A DNA stretch of 45,775 nucleotides from Candidatus Binatota bacterium (GTDB lineage Bacteria; Desulfobacterota; Binatia; UBA1149): positions 1 through 45,775 of the forward strand of contig DUBO01000004.1 of the NCBI GenBank assembly GCA_012960245.1. The letters are read 5' to 3'. Every line of letters starts with the position of its first letter. Within the stretch, counting starts at the first letter, position 1. A program made the position numbers and the translations under genes. This document shows, one piece after another, positions 32,512-42,142 of the stretch. The notes beneath the pieces were generated by a model. The model made no database searches. It saw only the letters and a program-made list of their open reading frames with translations, and was not told the origin of the DNA.

Positions 32512-33578
32512 CCGCCAACTATTCGGGAAATGTCGTTAAAAACGACCAGGACCATGAGCGCCACCAGCACCAGCACACCGAACTGCTGCACGAGGTCGCG
32601 AGCCCTGTCGGGCAACGGACGCCCTCGAATGGCTTCGTAGGAAAAGAAGGCCAGGTGACCACCGTCGAGCCCCGGTATGGGTAGCAGGTTGATGATGCCC
32701 AGGTTAACGCTCAGCAGGGCCATGAAGTGCAGCAGCGGCTCCATACCGCGATTGGCGCGGCGGCCCGCTTCCTGGGCTATGCCTATGGGGCCGGCGAGGT
32801 CCGACATGGAGAGCCGTCCCTGTCCGAGCCGTGAAAGTGTTTCGAGTATCACCACCGACCAGGTCCAGGTGTAGCGGGCGCCCAGTACCACCGACTCCAC
32901 CGGGCCAACGTCCTGGTGCTCAGACGCGCGGTGCACGCCTATAACCCAGGCCGTGCCGATTTCTTCGCCCAGGTAGTCCCTGCGCACCCTCGACTCGGGC
33001 GTTACCGTGAGCACGCGTTCTTCGCCCTGCTCGGAAAGCACCGAGAGCTGTATTTCGCGGCCTTCGCTGGCCGTTACAGCCGCGTGCAGGCCGTCCCAGT
33101 TGCCCAGGGACTGCCCGTCTATGGCCGTCACGAGGTCACCGGCCGCCAGGCCCGCAGCCTGGGCCGGAGAGTCAGCCACGACCCCGCCCACCAGGGCCTT
33201 GTCGCTGGTGACCTGGTTGCCCCAGGTCATCATGATGACCGTGAACAAGAGGAAGGCGAAAACCATGTTTATTGCGGGGCCGGCCACCACGATCATGGCC
33301 CGCTGGTAGAGCGGCCTATCAGGAAACCCCCGGCCCGCCACCTTGGGAGCAAATTCATCGATTTCGCCCGCCATGCGCACGTAACCACCAAGCGGTATCA
33401 GCGAAAAGCGGTACTCGGTTTCCCCTCGCTGTATCGAGAACAGCTTGGGCCCGAAGCCGAAAGAAAACACCTGGACCTCGGTGTTGCACTTGCGTGCGAC
33501 AATGAAGTGGCCCCACTCGTGGACCATGATGACCACCCCGAGAACGGCGATCGCTGCTAAAATTCCAGTCGGTGTCAT
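32508..33578 (-). CDS. rseP: Site-2 intramembrane metalloprotease RseP
   Basis: A 356-residue zinc protease of the inner membrane that cleaves anti-sigma factors and signal-peptide remnants. The zinc motif is HEWGH (His20, Glu21, His24) in the first membrane helix. A single PDZ domain lies at about residues 115-200 (GGVVADSPAQAAGLAAGDLV), and the third zinc ligand region is INLLPIPGLDGGHLAFF. With one recognisable PDZ domain it is shorter than the two-PDZ E. coli protein. It lies 21 bp after cdsA. The gene usually between them, dxr, is absent here. Confidence 0.95.
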   Translation of the reverse strand: MTPTGILAAIAVLGVVIMVHEWGHFIVARKCNTEVQVFSFGFGPKLFSIQRGETEYRFSLIPLGGYVRMAGEIDEFAPKVAGRGFPDRPLYQRAMIVVAGPAINMVFAFLLFTVIMMTWGNQVTSDKALVGGVVADSPAQAAGLAAGDLVTAIDGQSLGNWDGLHAAVTASEGREIQLSVLSEQGEERVLTVTPESRVRRDYLGEEIGTAWVIGVHRASEHQDVGPVESVVLGARYTWTWSVVILETLSRLGQGRLSMSDLAGPIGIAQEAGRRANRGMEPLLHFMALLSVNLGIINLLPIPGLDGGHLAFFSYEAIRGRPLPDRARDLVQQFGVLVLVALMVLVVFNDISRIVGG

Positions 33579-33599
33579 AAAAGGCGGCGTCCGTAACGG

Positions 33600-34418
33600 T
33601 CAGCCAGTGACAAGGATAGCATAGTAATAGACGAAGACTATCGGCAAAACGAGGCTGTCGGTCCTATCGAGTACCCCCCCGTGGCCCGGCAGTATCCAGC
33701 CGGAATCCTTGGTCCGGTAGGCCCTTTTGATCATCGACTCCAGCAGGTCACCGAGCTGGGCCAGCACTGACATGACCCCGGCCACGAACAGTGTTTCGAA
33801 AAGACCCAACCTGTGCAGGATCAGCGAATTGACGAGGATACCGGCCACCAGGCTGCCGCCAAAACTGACCAGCGAGCCTTCGACTGTTTTGTTCGGGCTC
33901 ACACTGGGCCAAAGCTTTCGCGTGCCCAGCATTTTGCCGCCGAAATAGCCGCCCACGTCACCGGCCATGACCACCGCGAAGACAAAGAACACCCAGGAGG
34001 GGCCGTCGCCACCGGGCAGGCCCCTGAGCCAGATCAAGTGCGGAAGCAGGGCACCGCCATAGAGCGCGCCCAGCAGCACCTGGCCGGCGCTGTTGACGCT
34101 CTGGCCCATGTCGCGAGCAGTCGCGAGGGTGGCCACCAGGGTAAGGATAAGGCAGGCCACAATACCGGCCGACAGGGCAGCGCCCCCGGCCAGACCACCT
34201 GGCACCAGCACCATCGAAGCCGCGATCATCATGCCACCGAGGGTCGTCAACGTGGCGGCCCCGGGCACACTCGACAGGGCCATGAGCGAAAACTCTCTCA
34301 ACGCGACCCAGGTGGAAAACAACACCACGCCGTTGAAGATCCAGGCCGGCGCGAGGAAAAACAGCCACGCCAGCAGGGGAATGGCCACCGCGGCCGTAAA
34401 CAGGCGGGATCTCAACAA
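33600..34418 (-). CDS. cdsA: Phosphatidate cytidylyltransferase
   Basis: A 272-residue multi-spanning membrane enzyme making CDP-diacylglycerol from phosphatidate and CTP, the substrate for PssA. The signature near the C-terminus reads LESMIKRAYRTKDSGWILPG then HGGVLDRTDSL. FGGKMLGTRKLWPSVSPNKT precedes it. I start it at a TTG (34418; a second TTG is at 34415), with GGAGG 9 bp upstream inside the end of uppS. The frame open to 34562 reads only uppS antiphase sequence. The start is 4 bp after the uppS stop. Confidence 0.92.
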   Translation of the reverse strand: MLRSRLFTAAVAIPLLAWLFFLAPAWIFNGVVLFSTWVALREFSLMALSSVPGAATLTTLGGMMIAASMVLVPGGLAGGAALSAGIVACLILTLVATLATARDMGQSVNSAGQVLLGALYGGALLPHLIWLRGLPGGDGPSWVFFVFAVVMAGDVGGYFGGKMLGTRKLWPSVSPNKTVEGSLVSFGGSLVAGILVNSLILHRLGLFETLFVAGVMSVLAQLGDLLESMIKRAYRTKDSGWILPGHGGVLDRTDSLVLPIVFVYYYAILVTG

Positions 34419-34422
34419 GCGT

Positions 34423-35181
34423 TCAGGCCTCCACCGCCAACTCGCCCGTGGCACGGCCGAAGCGGCGGTCCCTTTGCGCGTACCAGTTGATGGCCTCAAG
34501 AAACTGGTCGCGCCGGAAGTCCGGCCAGGCGACGTCGGTGAAGTACAGTTCACTGTAGGCACACTGCCACAGCAGGAAGTTAGATATGCGCAGCTCGCCG
34601 CTGGTGCGTATGAGCAGGTCGGGGTCGGGTAGCCCGGCGGTCATCAACGACCCGGCCAGGCGCGACTCGTTTATCTGCTCGGGCTTCAGCTCGCCGTCGC
34701 GCACCTGCCGGGCCAGTTGCCTGGCCGCGCCAACGATGTCCTGCCTGCCCCCGTAGCTCACGGCCAGCACCACGGTCATGCGATCGTTGTCGCGCGTCTC
34801 GGCCTCCACCGAGCGAAGGTCCGAGAGCACCTCGGGCGGAAGTCGGCGCAGGTTACCCACCGCCTTCAGGCGGATACCGTAACGCATCATGCGACTGAGC
34901 TCGGTACGGCAGTAACGCCGCAGCAGTTTCATCAGGGCCTTGACCTCCGACGGAGGGCGGCTCCAGTTCTCGGTAGAGAAAGCGAACAGCGTGAGCACCT
35001 CGACGCCGATCTCGCGCGCGGTTTCGACCACCTCGCGAACCGAGTCCTTCCCCTTGCGGTGACCCTGCAAGCGGCTCAGACCACGCGCGCCTGCCCAGCG
35101 GCCGTTACCGTCCATTATGACGGCGACGTGCCGGGGCACCCGACCTTCCCAATCAGGCGACACCCGCGACAAGACCGTCAA
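34423..35181 (-). CDS. uppS: Undecaprenyl diphosphate synthase
   Basis: A 252-residue cis-prenyltransferase that makes the C55 lipid carrier for peptidoglycan and O-antigen. VAVIMDGNGRWAGARGLSRL holds the catalytic Asp24, LFAFSTENWSRPPSEV follows and LIRTSGELRISNFLLWQCAY is the C-terminal signature. The start is TTG, overlapping the frr stop as TTGA, so it is probably translated by coupling. It is in the conserved rpsB-tsf-pyrH-frr-uppS-cdsA cluster. Confidence 0.96.
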   Translation of the reverse strand: MTVLSRVSPDWEGRVPRHVAVIMDGNGRWAGARGLSRLQGHRKGKDSVREVVETAREIGVEVLTLFAFSTENWSRPPSEVKALMKLLRRYCRTELSRMMRYGIRLKAVGNLRRLPPEVLSDLRSVEAETRDNDRMTVVLAVSYGGRQDIVGAARQLARQVRDGELKPEQINESRLAGSLMTAGLPDPDLLIRTSGELRISNFLLWQCAYSELYFTDVAWPDFRRDQFLEAINWYAQRDRRFGRATGELAVEA

Positions 35182-35735
35182 ACGGCCATTACCTCTTCGT
35201 CTTTCACCTTGGCAATTTCGTCGACCTTCTTGACGAACTTGTCGGTGAGTTCCTGCACCCGGCCCTGGGCCCCGCGCAGCTCGTCGTCGCTTATGTCCTT
35301 GTCCGAGTTGAGCTGCTTGAGCATGTCGTTAGCGTCGCGCCGGTGGTTTCGCAGCGACACGCGGTGCTTCTCGGCCTCGCGGCCCACCTGCTTGACGAGA
35401 TCCCGCCTGCGCTCCTCGGTGAGCTCGGGGATGGAAAGCCTGATGAGCCTGCCATCGTTCGACGGGTTGAGCCCGAGATCAGCGACGGCGATTGCCTTTT
35501 CGATGGCCGGGATCGTGGCCTGGTCAAAGGGTTGAACTACCAGCAGCCGGGACTCGGGGACGTTGATAGATGCCAACTGGTTCAGGTGAGTAGCGGCCCC
35601 GTAGTAGTCAACCATCACGGCGTCGAGCAGAGCCGCGTTGGCCCGTCCCGTGCGAATGCGCGCGAGATCGTGGACAAAAGAGCCCACCGTGGACTCGAGC
35701 TCGGCCTCGAGGGCTTCAATTACTTCGTCGATCAA
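35178..35735 (-). CDS. frr: Ribosome recycling factor
   Basis: A 185-residue factor that splits post-termination ribosomes with [23 protein letters not shown] and [20 protein letters not shown] are typical, as is the C-terminal [20 protein letters not shown]. The two-domain length is normal. The start is TTG overlapping the pyrH stop (TTGA). It overlaps uppS in the same way at its end. Confidence 0.97.
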   Translation of the reverse strand: MIDEVIEALEAELESTVGSFVHDLARIRTGRANAALLDAVMVDYYGAATHLNQLASINVPESRLLVVQPFDQATIPAIEKAIAVADLGLNPSNDGRLIRLSIPELTEERRRDLVKQVGREAEKHRVSLRNHRRDANDMLKQLNSDKDISDDELRGAQGRVQELTDKFVKKVDEIAKVKDEEVMAV

Positions 35736-36463
35736 TCCGTTTCCTCCCCTACCAGCGTACCTATCTGCTCGCCCATCACGGCCCTGAGGATATTGCCGGG
35801 AGTAGTCGCGTCAAAGACTATTATAGGCATCTCGTTTTCCATGCACAGGGTCACCGCCGTGGAGTCCATCACGGTCAGCCTGCCGTTGAGAACGTCGAGG
35901 TAAGACAGGCGGTCATAACGCCTGGCGTCCTTGTTTTCTTCGGGGTCGGCGTCGTAGATGCCGTCAACGCGGGTGCCCTTCATGATCACAGCCGCTCCCA
36001 TCTCTATGGCCCGCAGGCTGGCGGCCGTGTCGGTGGTGAAAAAAGGGTTGCCAGTGCCGGCAGCAAAAATAACCACGCGGCCTTTCTCGACGTGGCGCTG
36101 CGCGCGGCGACGGATGTAGGGCTCGGCCACCTGCTGAACGTCGATGGCCGACATCACCCGCGTGGCCACGCCGGCTTTCTCGAGCGCGTCCTGCAAGGCA
36201 AGGCTGTTGAGTATGGTCGCGAGCATGCCCATGTAGTCGGCCGTCGCGCGGTCGATGCCCATCTCGGCAGCCTTCATGCCGCGAAAGATATTGCCGCCAC
36301 CCACCACGATGGCCAGCTCGCAGCCAGCCTCACAGACGTCGCGCACCTCGGCGGCCAACGAAAGAAGAACACGAGGGTCGATGCCGCTGCCGGCTTCACC
36401 GGCCAGCGCTTCTCCGCTCAGTTTGAGCAGCACTCTTGGAAATTGTGGTTTATCGCCCGCCAT
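35732..36463 (-). CDS. pyrH: UMP kinase
   Basis: A 243-residue amino-acid-kinase-fold enzyme phosphorylating UMP to [63 protein letters not shown] and [20 protein letters not shown] cover the ATP and UMP sites. It lies 27 bp downstream of tsf and overlaps frr by 4 bp. Confidence 0.97.
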   Translation of the reverse strand: MAGDKPQFPRVLLKLSGEALAGEAGSGIDPRVLLSLAAEVRDVCEAGCELAIVVGGGNIFRGMKAAEMGIDRATADYMGMLATILNSLALQDALEKAGVATRVMSAIDVQQVAEPYIRRRAQRHVEKGRVVIFAAGTGNPFFTTDTAASLRAIEMGAAVIMKGTRVDGIYDADPEENKDARRYDRLSYLDVLNGRLTVMDSTAVTLCMENEMPIIVFDATTPGNILRAVMGEQIGTLVGEETD

Positions 36464-36490
36464 CGTGACCGCACCGGCACTGTCGAACGG

Positions 36491-37414
36491 TCAGGTAGTC
36501 TGGCTGATCTGCTCGGCCACTTCCTGGGCCAGGTTCGCCACCCGACGCTCGATGCCCTCGCCAAGCTGGTAACGCACAAAGCGACTGACCGCAAGGGGTT
36601 CACCAGCCGAGCTTGATTCTTTTTCGAGCAGTTCCGAGATCGTGAGTTCGGTATCGCGCACGTATTCCTGCTCCAGGAGGCAGATCTCGCGGAAGTACTT
36701 GTTGATGCGTCCCTCGGCTATACGGTCGAGAATTTTTTCGGGCTTACCCGAGGCCAGGGCCTCGTTGCGGAAGATTTCTTTCTCGCGCTCAATCTCGTCC
36801 GGATCCACGGAGTCGCGATCCACGTAGCGCGGAGCCGCCGCGGCCACCTGCATGGCCACCGAACGGCACAGCTCCTGCTGCGAATTGCCGGCACCCTCTA
36901 TCTCGACCAGCACACCGATCTTTCCACCCGCGTGCACGTAGGCCCCGACCCTGCCGCCGGCAGATTCGATGCGCGTCCAACGCCGCAGGGAGATCTTTTC
37001 GCCCATCGTCGTTACGGCTTCGGTAACACGGGCAGCCAGGGTAGAGCCGTTGGCCAGGGCCACGTCGTTGACGTCGGCACCCTCGCCCTCGGCAGCGCCT
37101 TCGACCGCGAGCAGGGCCTGCCCCAGCTCGTCGACCAGTGCCGCAAAATCATCTGTCTTGGCCACGAAATCGGTCTCGCAGTTGAGTTCCATGGCCACCG
37201 CACGGCTGCCACAGTCGGACACGAACAGTCCGACCAGCCCCTCGGCCGCCACCCTTCCGCCCTTCTTTGACGCGCTGGCCAGCCCCTGCTCACGCAGGGC
37301 CTTGATGGCCGCTTCCATGTCTCCGTCGACCTCGGCCAGGGCTCGCTTGCAGTCCATCATTCCGGCACCCGTGCGCTCGCGCAGGTCCTTTACCTGGGTG
37401 GCACTGACGCTCAC
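36491..37414 (-). CDS. tsf: Elongation factor Ts
   Basis: A 307-residue guanine-nucleotide exchange factor for EF-Tu. The UBA-like N-terminus [20 protein letters not shown] and the core [20 protein letters not shown] are diagnostic. The full-length C-terminal dimerisation region is present. The start is GTG overlapping the rpsB stop (GTGA). The nearest downstream gene is pyrH. Confidence 0.97.
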   Translation of the reverse strand: MSVSATQVKDLRERTGAGMMDCKRALAEVDGDMEAAIKALREQGLASASKKGGRVAAEGLVGLFVSDCGSRAVAMELNCETDFVAKTDDFAALVDELGQALLAVEGAAEGEGADVNDVALANGSTLAARVTEAVTTMGEKISLRRWTRIESAGGRVGAYVHAGGKIGVLVEIEGAGNSQQELCRSVAMQVAAAAPRYVDRDSVDPDEIEREKEIFRNEALASGKPEKILDRIAEGRINKYFREICLLEQEYVRDTELTISELLEKESSSAGEPLAVSRFVRYQLGEGIERRVANLAQEVAEQISQTT

Positions 37415-38349
37415 TCGCTGCTTCCCTGGGGCACCGGGGTGGTGGAAGTAGCCTCCTCGGCGGGTGCGGCATCTGCGGCGGGCGCGACATCTGCTGCGGG
37501 AGCTGCCTCTGCTACCGGGGCTGCCTCTGCTACCGGGGCTGCCTCTGCTACCGGGGCTGTATCGGGCGCAGTGGCTTCTTCGCCGGCCACGCTGGAGAAC
37601 ATTCCCGCGAGATCGCCACCGGGCACGCCCTCACCTTCGCTGGCAGCGGCAAGACGTTCCTGCCGTTCGCGCTCGCCTTCGATCACGGCGTCGGCAATCG
37701 CTCCGCAGAACAACCTGATCGCCCTGATGGCGTCATCGTTGCCCGGAATACACATGGTGATGTTCCCGGGGTCGCAGTTGGAGTCGACCACCGCGACCAC
37801 CGGTATCTCCAGGCGGTTGGCCTCGGCGATAGCAATTTCTTCGCAGTCGGGGTCGATCACGAACATGACGTCCGGCTGCTTCTTCAGGTTCTGCATGCCC
37901 TCAAGGTTGAGCTTGAGCTTCGCCAGCTCGCGGCTCATCATGAGCATCTCTTTCTTCTTCAGGCCCGTGGTCTGGACTTCGTCGCCCAACATCTCTTCGA
38001 GCTTGCGCATGCGATCAATAGACTGCCTGATGGTCGCAAAGTTGGTCAGCGCACCACCCAGCCAGCGGGTGTTAACCCAGTGTTGACCACAACGGCGTGC
38101 CTCGGCCTCTATGACGGCGCGCGCCTGCTTCTTGGTGCCCACGAACAGCACCGACCCACCCTCGGCCGCGGTCTTACGAACGAAATCGCAGGCCTCGGCG
38201 AACAACACAACGGTCTGCTGCAGGTCTATTATGTGAATCCCATTGCGGGCGCCGAAGATGAAAGGCTTCATCTTCGGATTCCAACGGCTGGTCTGGTGCC
38301 CGAAGTGCACCCCCGCCTCGAGTAATTGCTTCATGCTAACCTGGGTCAT
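37411..38349 (-). CDS. rpsB: 30S ribosomal protein S2 with C-terminal Ala/Pro extension
   Basis: A 312-residue S2. The normal S2 core covers about residues 1-235 ([60 protein letters not shown]). The remaining 75 or so residues are an acidic Ala/Pro-rich tail with APVAEA repeats (about 265-282) and related APAAD units. The usual S2 length is near 240-260, so this is an extension. The ATG lacks a close Shine-Dalgarno (GGAGG is about 15 bp upstream). S2 autoregulation is known in other bacteria; no specific leader structure was recognised here. Confidence 0.97.
   Translation of the reverse strand: MTQVSMKQLLEAGVHFGHQTSRWNPKMKPFIFGARNGIHIIDLQQTVVLFAEACDFVRKTAAEGGSVLFVGTKKQARAVIEAEARRCGQHWVNTRWLGGALTNFATIRQSIDRMRKLEEMLGDEVQTTGLKKKEMLMMSRELAKLKLNLEGMQNLKKQPDVMFVIDPDCEEIAIAEANRLEIPVVAVVDSNCDPGNITMCIPGNDDAIRAIRLFCGAIADAVIEGERERQERLAAASEGEGVPGGDLAGMFSSVAGEEATAPDTAPVAEAAPVAEAAPVAEAAPAADVAPAADAAPAEEATSTTPVPQGSSE
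37502..37555 (-). repeat. Three 18-bp tandem repeats in rpsB
   Basis: The plus-strand unit GCTGCCTCTGCTACCGGG occurs three times without change (37502-37519, 37520-37537, 37538-37555), encoding the APVAEA repeats of the S2 tail. Perfect DNA identity suggests recent expansion. Confidence 0.9.
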
Positions 38350-38464
38350 CAGTAACTCAGCTGTCCTCCGCAGGCTGCGCCGGATAACGCCGGGGCGCCT
38401 GCTATTACGGGCAAATCAATCGGTCTGTCTAACAAATCAGGGCAACCCTTGCAAAGGGTCGTCA

Positions 38465-39946
38465 TCAGGAATTCATCGAGGACAGAAAATCCTCGTTGTC
38501 CTTGGTGTCTTTCATCTTGTCGAGCAGGAACTCCATGGCTTCGACTGTATTGAGCTGGCTCAGCAGCTTGCGCAGCACGTACACCTTGTTGATCACCGCG
38601 CGATCGTGCAGCAGGTCTTCCTTCCTGGTGCCCGACTTCATGATGTCTATGGTCGGAAACACCCTGCGGTCCATGAGCCGCCGGTCGAGGTGGATCTCGC
38701 AGTTACCGGTGCCCTTGAACTCTTCGAATATGACCTCGTCCATGCGACTGCCGGTATCGATCAGCGCGGTGGCTATGATGGTGAGGCTGCCCCCGTCCTC
38801 GATATTGCGGGCGGCGCCAAAGAACTTCTTGGGTCCCCTGAGCGCGTTTGAATCCACACCACCCGACAGGATCTTGCCGCTCGACGGAACCGTTGCGTTG
38901 TAGGCACGGGCCAGCCGGGTCAACGAATCGAGCAGTATGACGACGTCTTTGCCGTGCTCGACCAGGCGACGCGCTTTTTCGATCACCATCTCGGCGACCT
39001 GGACGTGGCGTGTGGGCGGCTCGTCAAAGGTCGAGGCAACCACCTCTCCCTTCACCGTGCGCTGCATGTCGGTCACTTCCTCGGGACGCTCGTCGATGAG
39101 CAGCACGATGAGCATCACGTCGGGATTATTTTCGGCTATGCCGTGGGCGATGTTCTGCAACATCACGGTTTTGCCGGTACGCGGCGCGGCCACGATGAGC
39201 GCGCGCTGGCCCTTGCCTATGGGAACGAGAAGGTCGATGACCCGCGAAATGAACTCTTTCGATTCGTGCGACAGCACCATCTGCTCGTCGGGGTAGAGCG
39301 GCGTCAGGTTGTCGAACAACACCCTCTTGCGGGCCATTTCCGGCTCTTCAAAGTTGATGGCCTCAACCTTGAGCAAGGCAAAGTAGCGCTCACCCTCCTT
39401 GGGCGAACGAATGGGGCCGGCCACGACGTCGCCAGTGCGCAAGCCGAACTTGCGCACCTGGCTGGGCGATATGTAGATATCATCGGGCCCAGGAAAATAG
39501 TTGGCGTCGGGAGCCCGCAGGAAACCGAAACCGTCGGGAAGTATTTCCAGCACACCCTCGCCGTACACGTTGCCGGCTTTCTCCGAGCGCGCACCCAGTA
39601 TGGCAAAAACAAGCTCCTGCTTGCGCATGATGGACGGACTTTCAACGCCCATGTTGCGGGCGATGTCGCCCAGCTCCTTGGCCGTTTTTTCTTTGAGGCT
39701 CTTGAGATTGAGGATGGCGCCGTCGACGCCGTTAAAGGGGTCGGTCTCGGGATCGGCCTGGGCCGCCGCTTCGCGCACAGCCTCAACCTGCGCCGCTCTC
39801 GCGCCTTCCCTGAGGTCCGCCTCTTCCTGCCGGGGCTCAGCCCTGTGGCCGCGACCCGACTGGGCACGCGGCCTGCCCGATCCTCGTTTTCCCCTGCCCG
39901 ACCGTGAGGTCGAACCTCCATTGCTGCTGTTCTCTCGTGGACTCAT
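38465..39946 (-). CDS. rho: Transcription termination factor Rho
   Basis: A 493-residue hexameric RNA helicase. A Ser/Gly/Arg-rich N-terminal extension (about residues 1-75) precedes the Rho-N domain ([20 protein letters not shown], about 79-98), the RNA-binding cold-shock-like domain ([20 protein letters not shown]) and the ATPase with Walker [11 protein letters not shown] (about 254-263). [15 protein letters not shown] and the C-terminal [16 protein letters not shown] are present. The ATG at 39946 is preceded by GGAG; the longer frame adds unrelated residues. It lies alone between rluD and rpsB, with a 270-bp upstream gap. Confidence 0.96.
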   Translation of the reverse strand: MSPRENSSNGGSTSRSGRGKRGSGRPRAQSGRGHRAEPRQEEADLREGARAAQVEAVREAAAQADPETDPFNGVDGAILNLKSLKEKTAKELGDIARNMGVESPSIMRKQELVFAILGARSEKAGNVYGEGVLEILPDGFGFLRAPDANYFPGPDDIYISPSQVRKFGLRTGDVVAGPIRSPKEGERYFALLKVEAINFEEPEMARKRVLFDNLTPLYPDEQMVLSHESKEFISRVIDLLVPIGKGQRALIVAAPRTGKTVMLQNIAHGIAENNPDVMLIVLLIDERPEEVTDMQRTVKGEVVASTFDEPPTRHVQVAEMVIEKARRLVEHGKDVVILLDSLTRLARAYNATVPSSGKILSGGVDSNALRGPKKFFGAARNIEDGGSLTIIATALIDTGSRMDEVIFEEFKGTGNCEIHLDRRLMDRRVFPTIDIMKSGTRKEDLLHDRAVINKVYVLRKLLSQLNTVEAMEFLLDKMKDTKDNEDFLSSMNS

Positions 39947-40185
39947 AGACTCCGGTGTTTGTTGAAAAACCGGCGACGTGCAATCGACCTGGCCCAAGTG
40001 CCTGGTCGGAGCGGGCCGCCCCTTACCTGAATATTCCCTGCTACTAAAGATACCGGGGGCCAAGGGGCGCCCTCGAAGAACCAAGGATTCCGACCTGCAA
40101 TTACGACGCTCCCCCCTTCAGGGCTGCGACAGTAAAGTGCCGGTGGACAACTTAAGGCTAGATAATCCCCCGACGACAGTCAAAT

Positions 40186-40200
40186 CCTCCGTCACGGAGG
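40186..40200. other. Short hairpin between rluD and rho
   Basis: CCTCCG-TCA-CGGAGG, a 6-bp stem just after the rluD stop, is followed on the minus strand by ATTTGACTG. The tail is too poor in T for a confident terminator. The rest of the 270-bp gap before rho holds nothing I can assign. Confidence 0.35.
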
Positions 40201-40216
40201 GGCTGCCCTCAAGCAG

Positions 40217-41194
40217 CTACCCGCCGCGCAACCCGCGTAGAAGCGACTCAAAATCGTCGGGCAGCGGCGCCTCGATCGACAGCATAGATCCGGTCAGGGG
40301 ATGGGCAAAGCCTATTTTTGCAGCGTGAAGCGCCTGCCTGGGCATGGCCGAAAGCAATTCGCGGGTGCGGGCCGACAAACAAAGCGAGGCCTGGTCACCC
40401 CGCGATCGCCCCCCGTACAAGGGGTCCCGGACCACCGGCCAGCCACTGGCCGCCATGTGCACCCTTATCTGGTGGGTCCTGCCGGTTTCGGGCATGACCT
40501 TGAGCAGGGTAAGCCCGTCAAAGCTTTCGAGCGGCTCGTAGCGAGTACTGGCCGGCCGCGAGTGCCTGGCTGCCTGGGACATCTTCTTGCGATCGCGCGG
40601 GTGTCGGCCGAGGGCCGCGTCGATGACCCCGGGCGACGTGACCACGCCCCTGACCAGGGCCAGGTACTGCTTACGTACGCTGCGACCACGGAACTGGGCC
40701 GATAAATGTTCATGGGCTTCCACCGTCCTGGCCACCAGCACCACCCCCGAGGTCTCCTTGTCCAGTCGATGCACGATGCCCGGGCGACCCCTGTCACCCG
40801 GCCAGCGCTCGTCGGGGTAACGATGCAACAAGGCGTTGACCAGGGTGCCCTGCCTGTTGCCCGCTCCGGGATGAACGACCATGCCCGCGGCCTTGTCTAC
40901 GGCCAGCATGCACTCGTCTTCGTGGAGGATACGCAGTGGCAGGTCTTCGGCCGTTGGCAGGCCTTCTGCATCTACGGGCTTGCCCGGGGCCACCGTCACC
41001 GTCTCGCCGCCGGCCAGGCGCAACGAGGCGCGGGCGCGACGGCCATCGACATCGACCCGGCCTTCGCGAATGGCTGCTTGCAGCTGGGAGCGACTGCCCA
41101 GCTGACCGGAGGACGCCAGCCAGCGGTCAAGCCGCTCGCCGTTGTGCCGCTCGTGAACCTTCAATACGCGGGGGCCATCGCCGCTTGCGTGCAC
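40217..41194 (-). CDS. rluD: RluD-type 23S rRNA pseudouridine synthase
   Basis: A 325-residue RluA-family enzyme. An N-terminal S4 RNA-binding domain (about residues 18-70: RLDRWLASSGQLGSRSQLQA) precedes the catalytic domain with GIVHRLDKETSGVVLVART (Asp145). RTHQIRVHMAASGWPVVRDP is conserved near the C-terminus. With the S4 domain it best fits RluD, which modifies helix 69 of 23S rRNA, although other RluA members are possible. The start is GTG, 3 bp after ribF. Confidence 0.9.
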   Translation of the reverse strand: MHASGDGPRVLKVHERHNGERLDRWLASSGQLGSRSQLQAAIREGRVDVDGRRARASLRLAGGETVTVAPGKPVDAEGLPTAEDLPLRILHEDECMLAVDKAAGMVVHPGAGNRQGTLVNALLHRYPDERWPGDRGRPGIVHRLDKETSGVVLVARTVEAHEHLSAQFRGRSVRKQYLALVRGVVTSPGVIDAALGRHPRDRKKMSQAARHSRPASTRYEPLESFDGLTLLKVMPETGRTHQIRVHMAASGWPVVRDPLYGGRSRGDQASLCLSARTRELLSAMPRQALHAAKIGFAHPLTGSMLSIEAPLPDDFESLLRGLRGG

Positions 41195-41197
41195 GCT

Positions 41198-42127
41198 TCA
41201 GCCAGCCTCTGCCAGCGCTCGCCGGGCGTCCTCGATGTCCCGGGCGACCTGCTGCTGGAGCTCTTCGGCCGAAGAAAAGCGCACCTGGCCACGCAGGCGC
41301 TCTATGAACTGAACCCCCATGGGCAGATCGTAAAGTTCGCCCTGGGGTTCGAAAAGATGTGATTCGACCACCGTAGCAGAACCGTCAAAGGTGGGCTTGT
41401 TGCCCACCGAGGTCACCCCATCGAGCGTCTGACCCGCGAGCAGCGCGCGGGTGGCATAGACGCCGTCGGCCGGAACAAGGTCGGTAGCCGGCAGAAGGTT
41501 AGCCGTGGCAAAGCCCAGCTCGCCGCCGCGCCCGTCGCCTCTTACTGTGCGACCGCGCAGGGTCCACGGCCTGCCGAGCAGCCCCGCCGCCCTGGCCACG
41601 TCGCCGTCTGCAACCGCCCGGCGCACGACGCTGGAGTGAACCACCTCGCCCCCCACAGCAACCGGCTGTATGACTTCGACCGAAAACCCACAGCTCTCGC
41701 CGGCCTCAAGCAGGGTCTCGGCCGAACCGCTGCGCCCCTTGCCGAAGTTGATGTCATGCCCCACCACCAGCTTGTGTACGTCGAGAGCTCCCACGAGCAG
41801 GTCGCGCACGAAGACCTCGGCCTCTATGTCGGCAAAGGCGGGCGAGAACCGCTGCACCACCACGGCGTCCATGCCGCAGTTGGCCAGGGCACGCAGCCGG
41901 TCACCGAGGGTCATCAACTGCCTGGGTGCGTTGTCCGGTCTCAATACCTGTAGCGGGTGCGGAAAGAACGTGAGTGCCACGGCATCGGTGCCGTGGTGGT
42001 CGGCGTCGGCCCTGACCTGGTCGAGTATGACCTGGTGACCGCGGTGAACGCCGTCAAAATTACCTATAGTCAGGACCGGGCGGCAAAATGATCCCCGGGC
42101 CCGTTCGAGCCCCCTGAAAACCCTCAT
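41198..42127 (-). CDS. ribF: Bifunctional riboflavin kinase/FAD synthetase
   Basis: A 309-residue enzyme converting riboflavin to FMN and FAD. The N-terminal nucleotidyltransferase domain starts with LTIGNFDGVHRGHQVILDQV, and FFPHPLQVLRPDNAP follows. The C-terminal kinase domain contains GELGFATANLLPATDLVPAD and GVYATRALLAGQ, then GNKPTFDG. It lies 15 bp after cpoB and 3 bp before rluD in the same direction. Confidence 0.96.
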   Translation of the reverse strand: MRVFRGLERARGSFCRPVLTIGNFDGVHRGHQVILDQVRADADHHGTDAVALTFFPHPLQVLRPDNAPRQLMTLGDRLRALANCGMDAVVVQRFSPAFADIEAEVFVRDLLVGALDVHKLVVGHDINFGKGRSGSAETLLEAGESCGFSVEVIQPVAVGGEVVHSSVVRRAVADGDVARAAGLLGRPWTLRGRTVRGDGRGGELGFATANLLPATDLVPADGVYATRALLAGQTLDGVTSVGNKPTFDGSATVVESHLFEPQGELYDLPMGVQFIERLRGQVRFSSAEELQQQVARDIEDARRALAEAG

Positions 42128-42142
42128 CGTGAAAAGCCAGGG

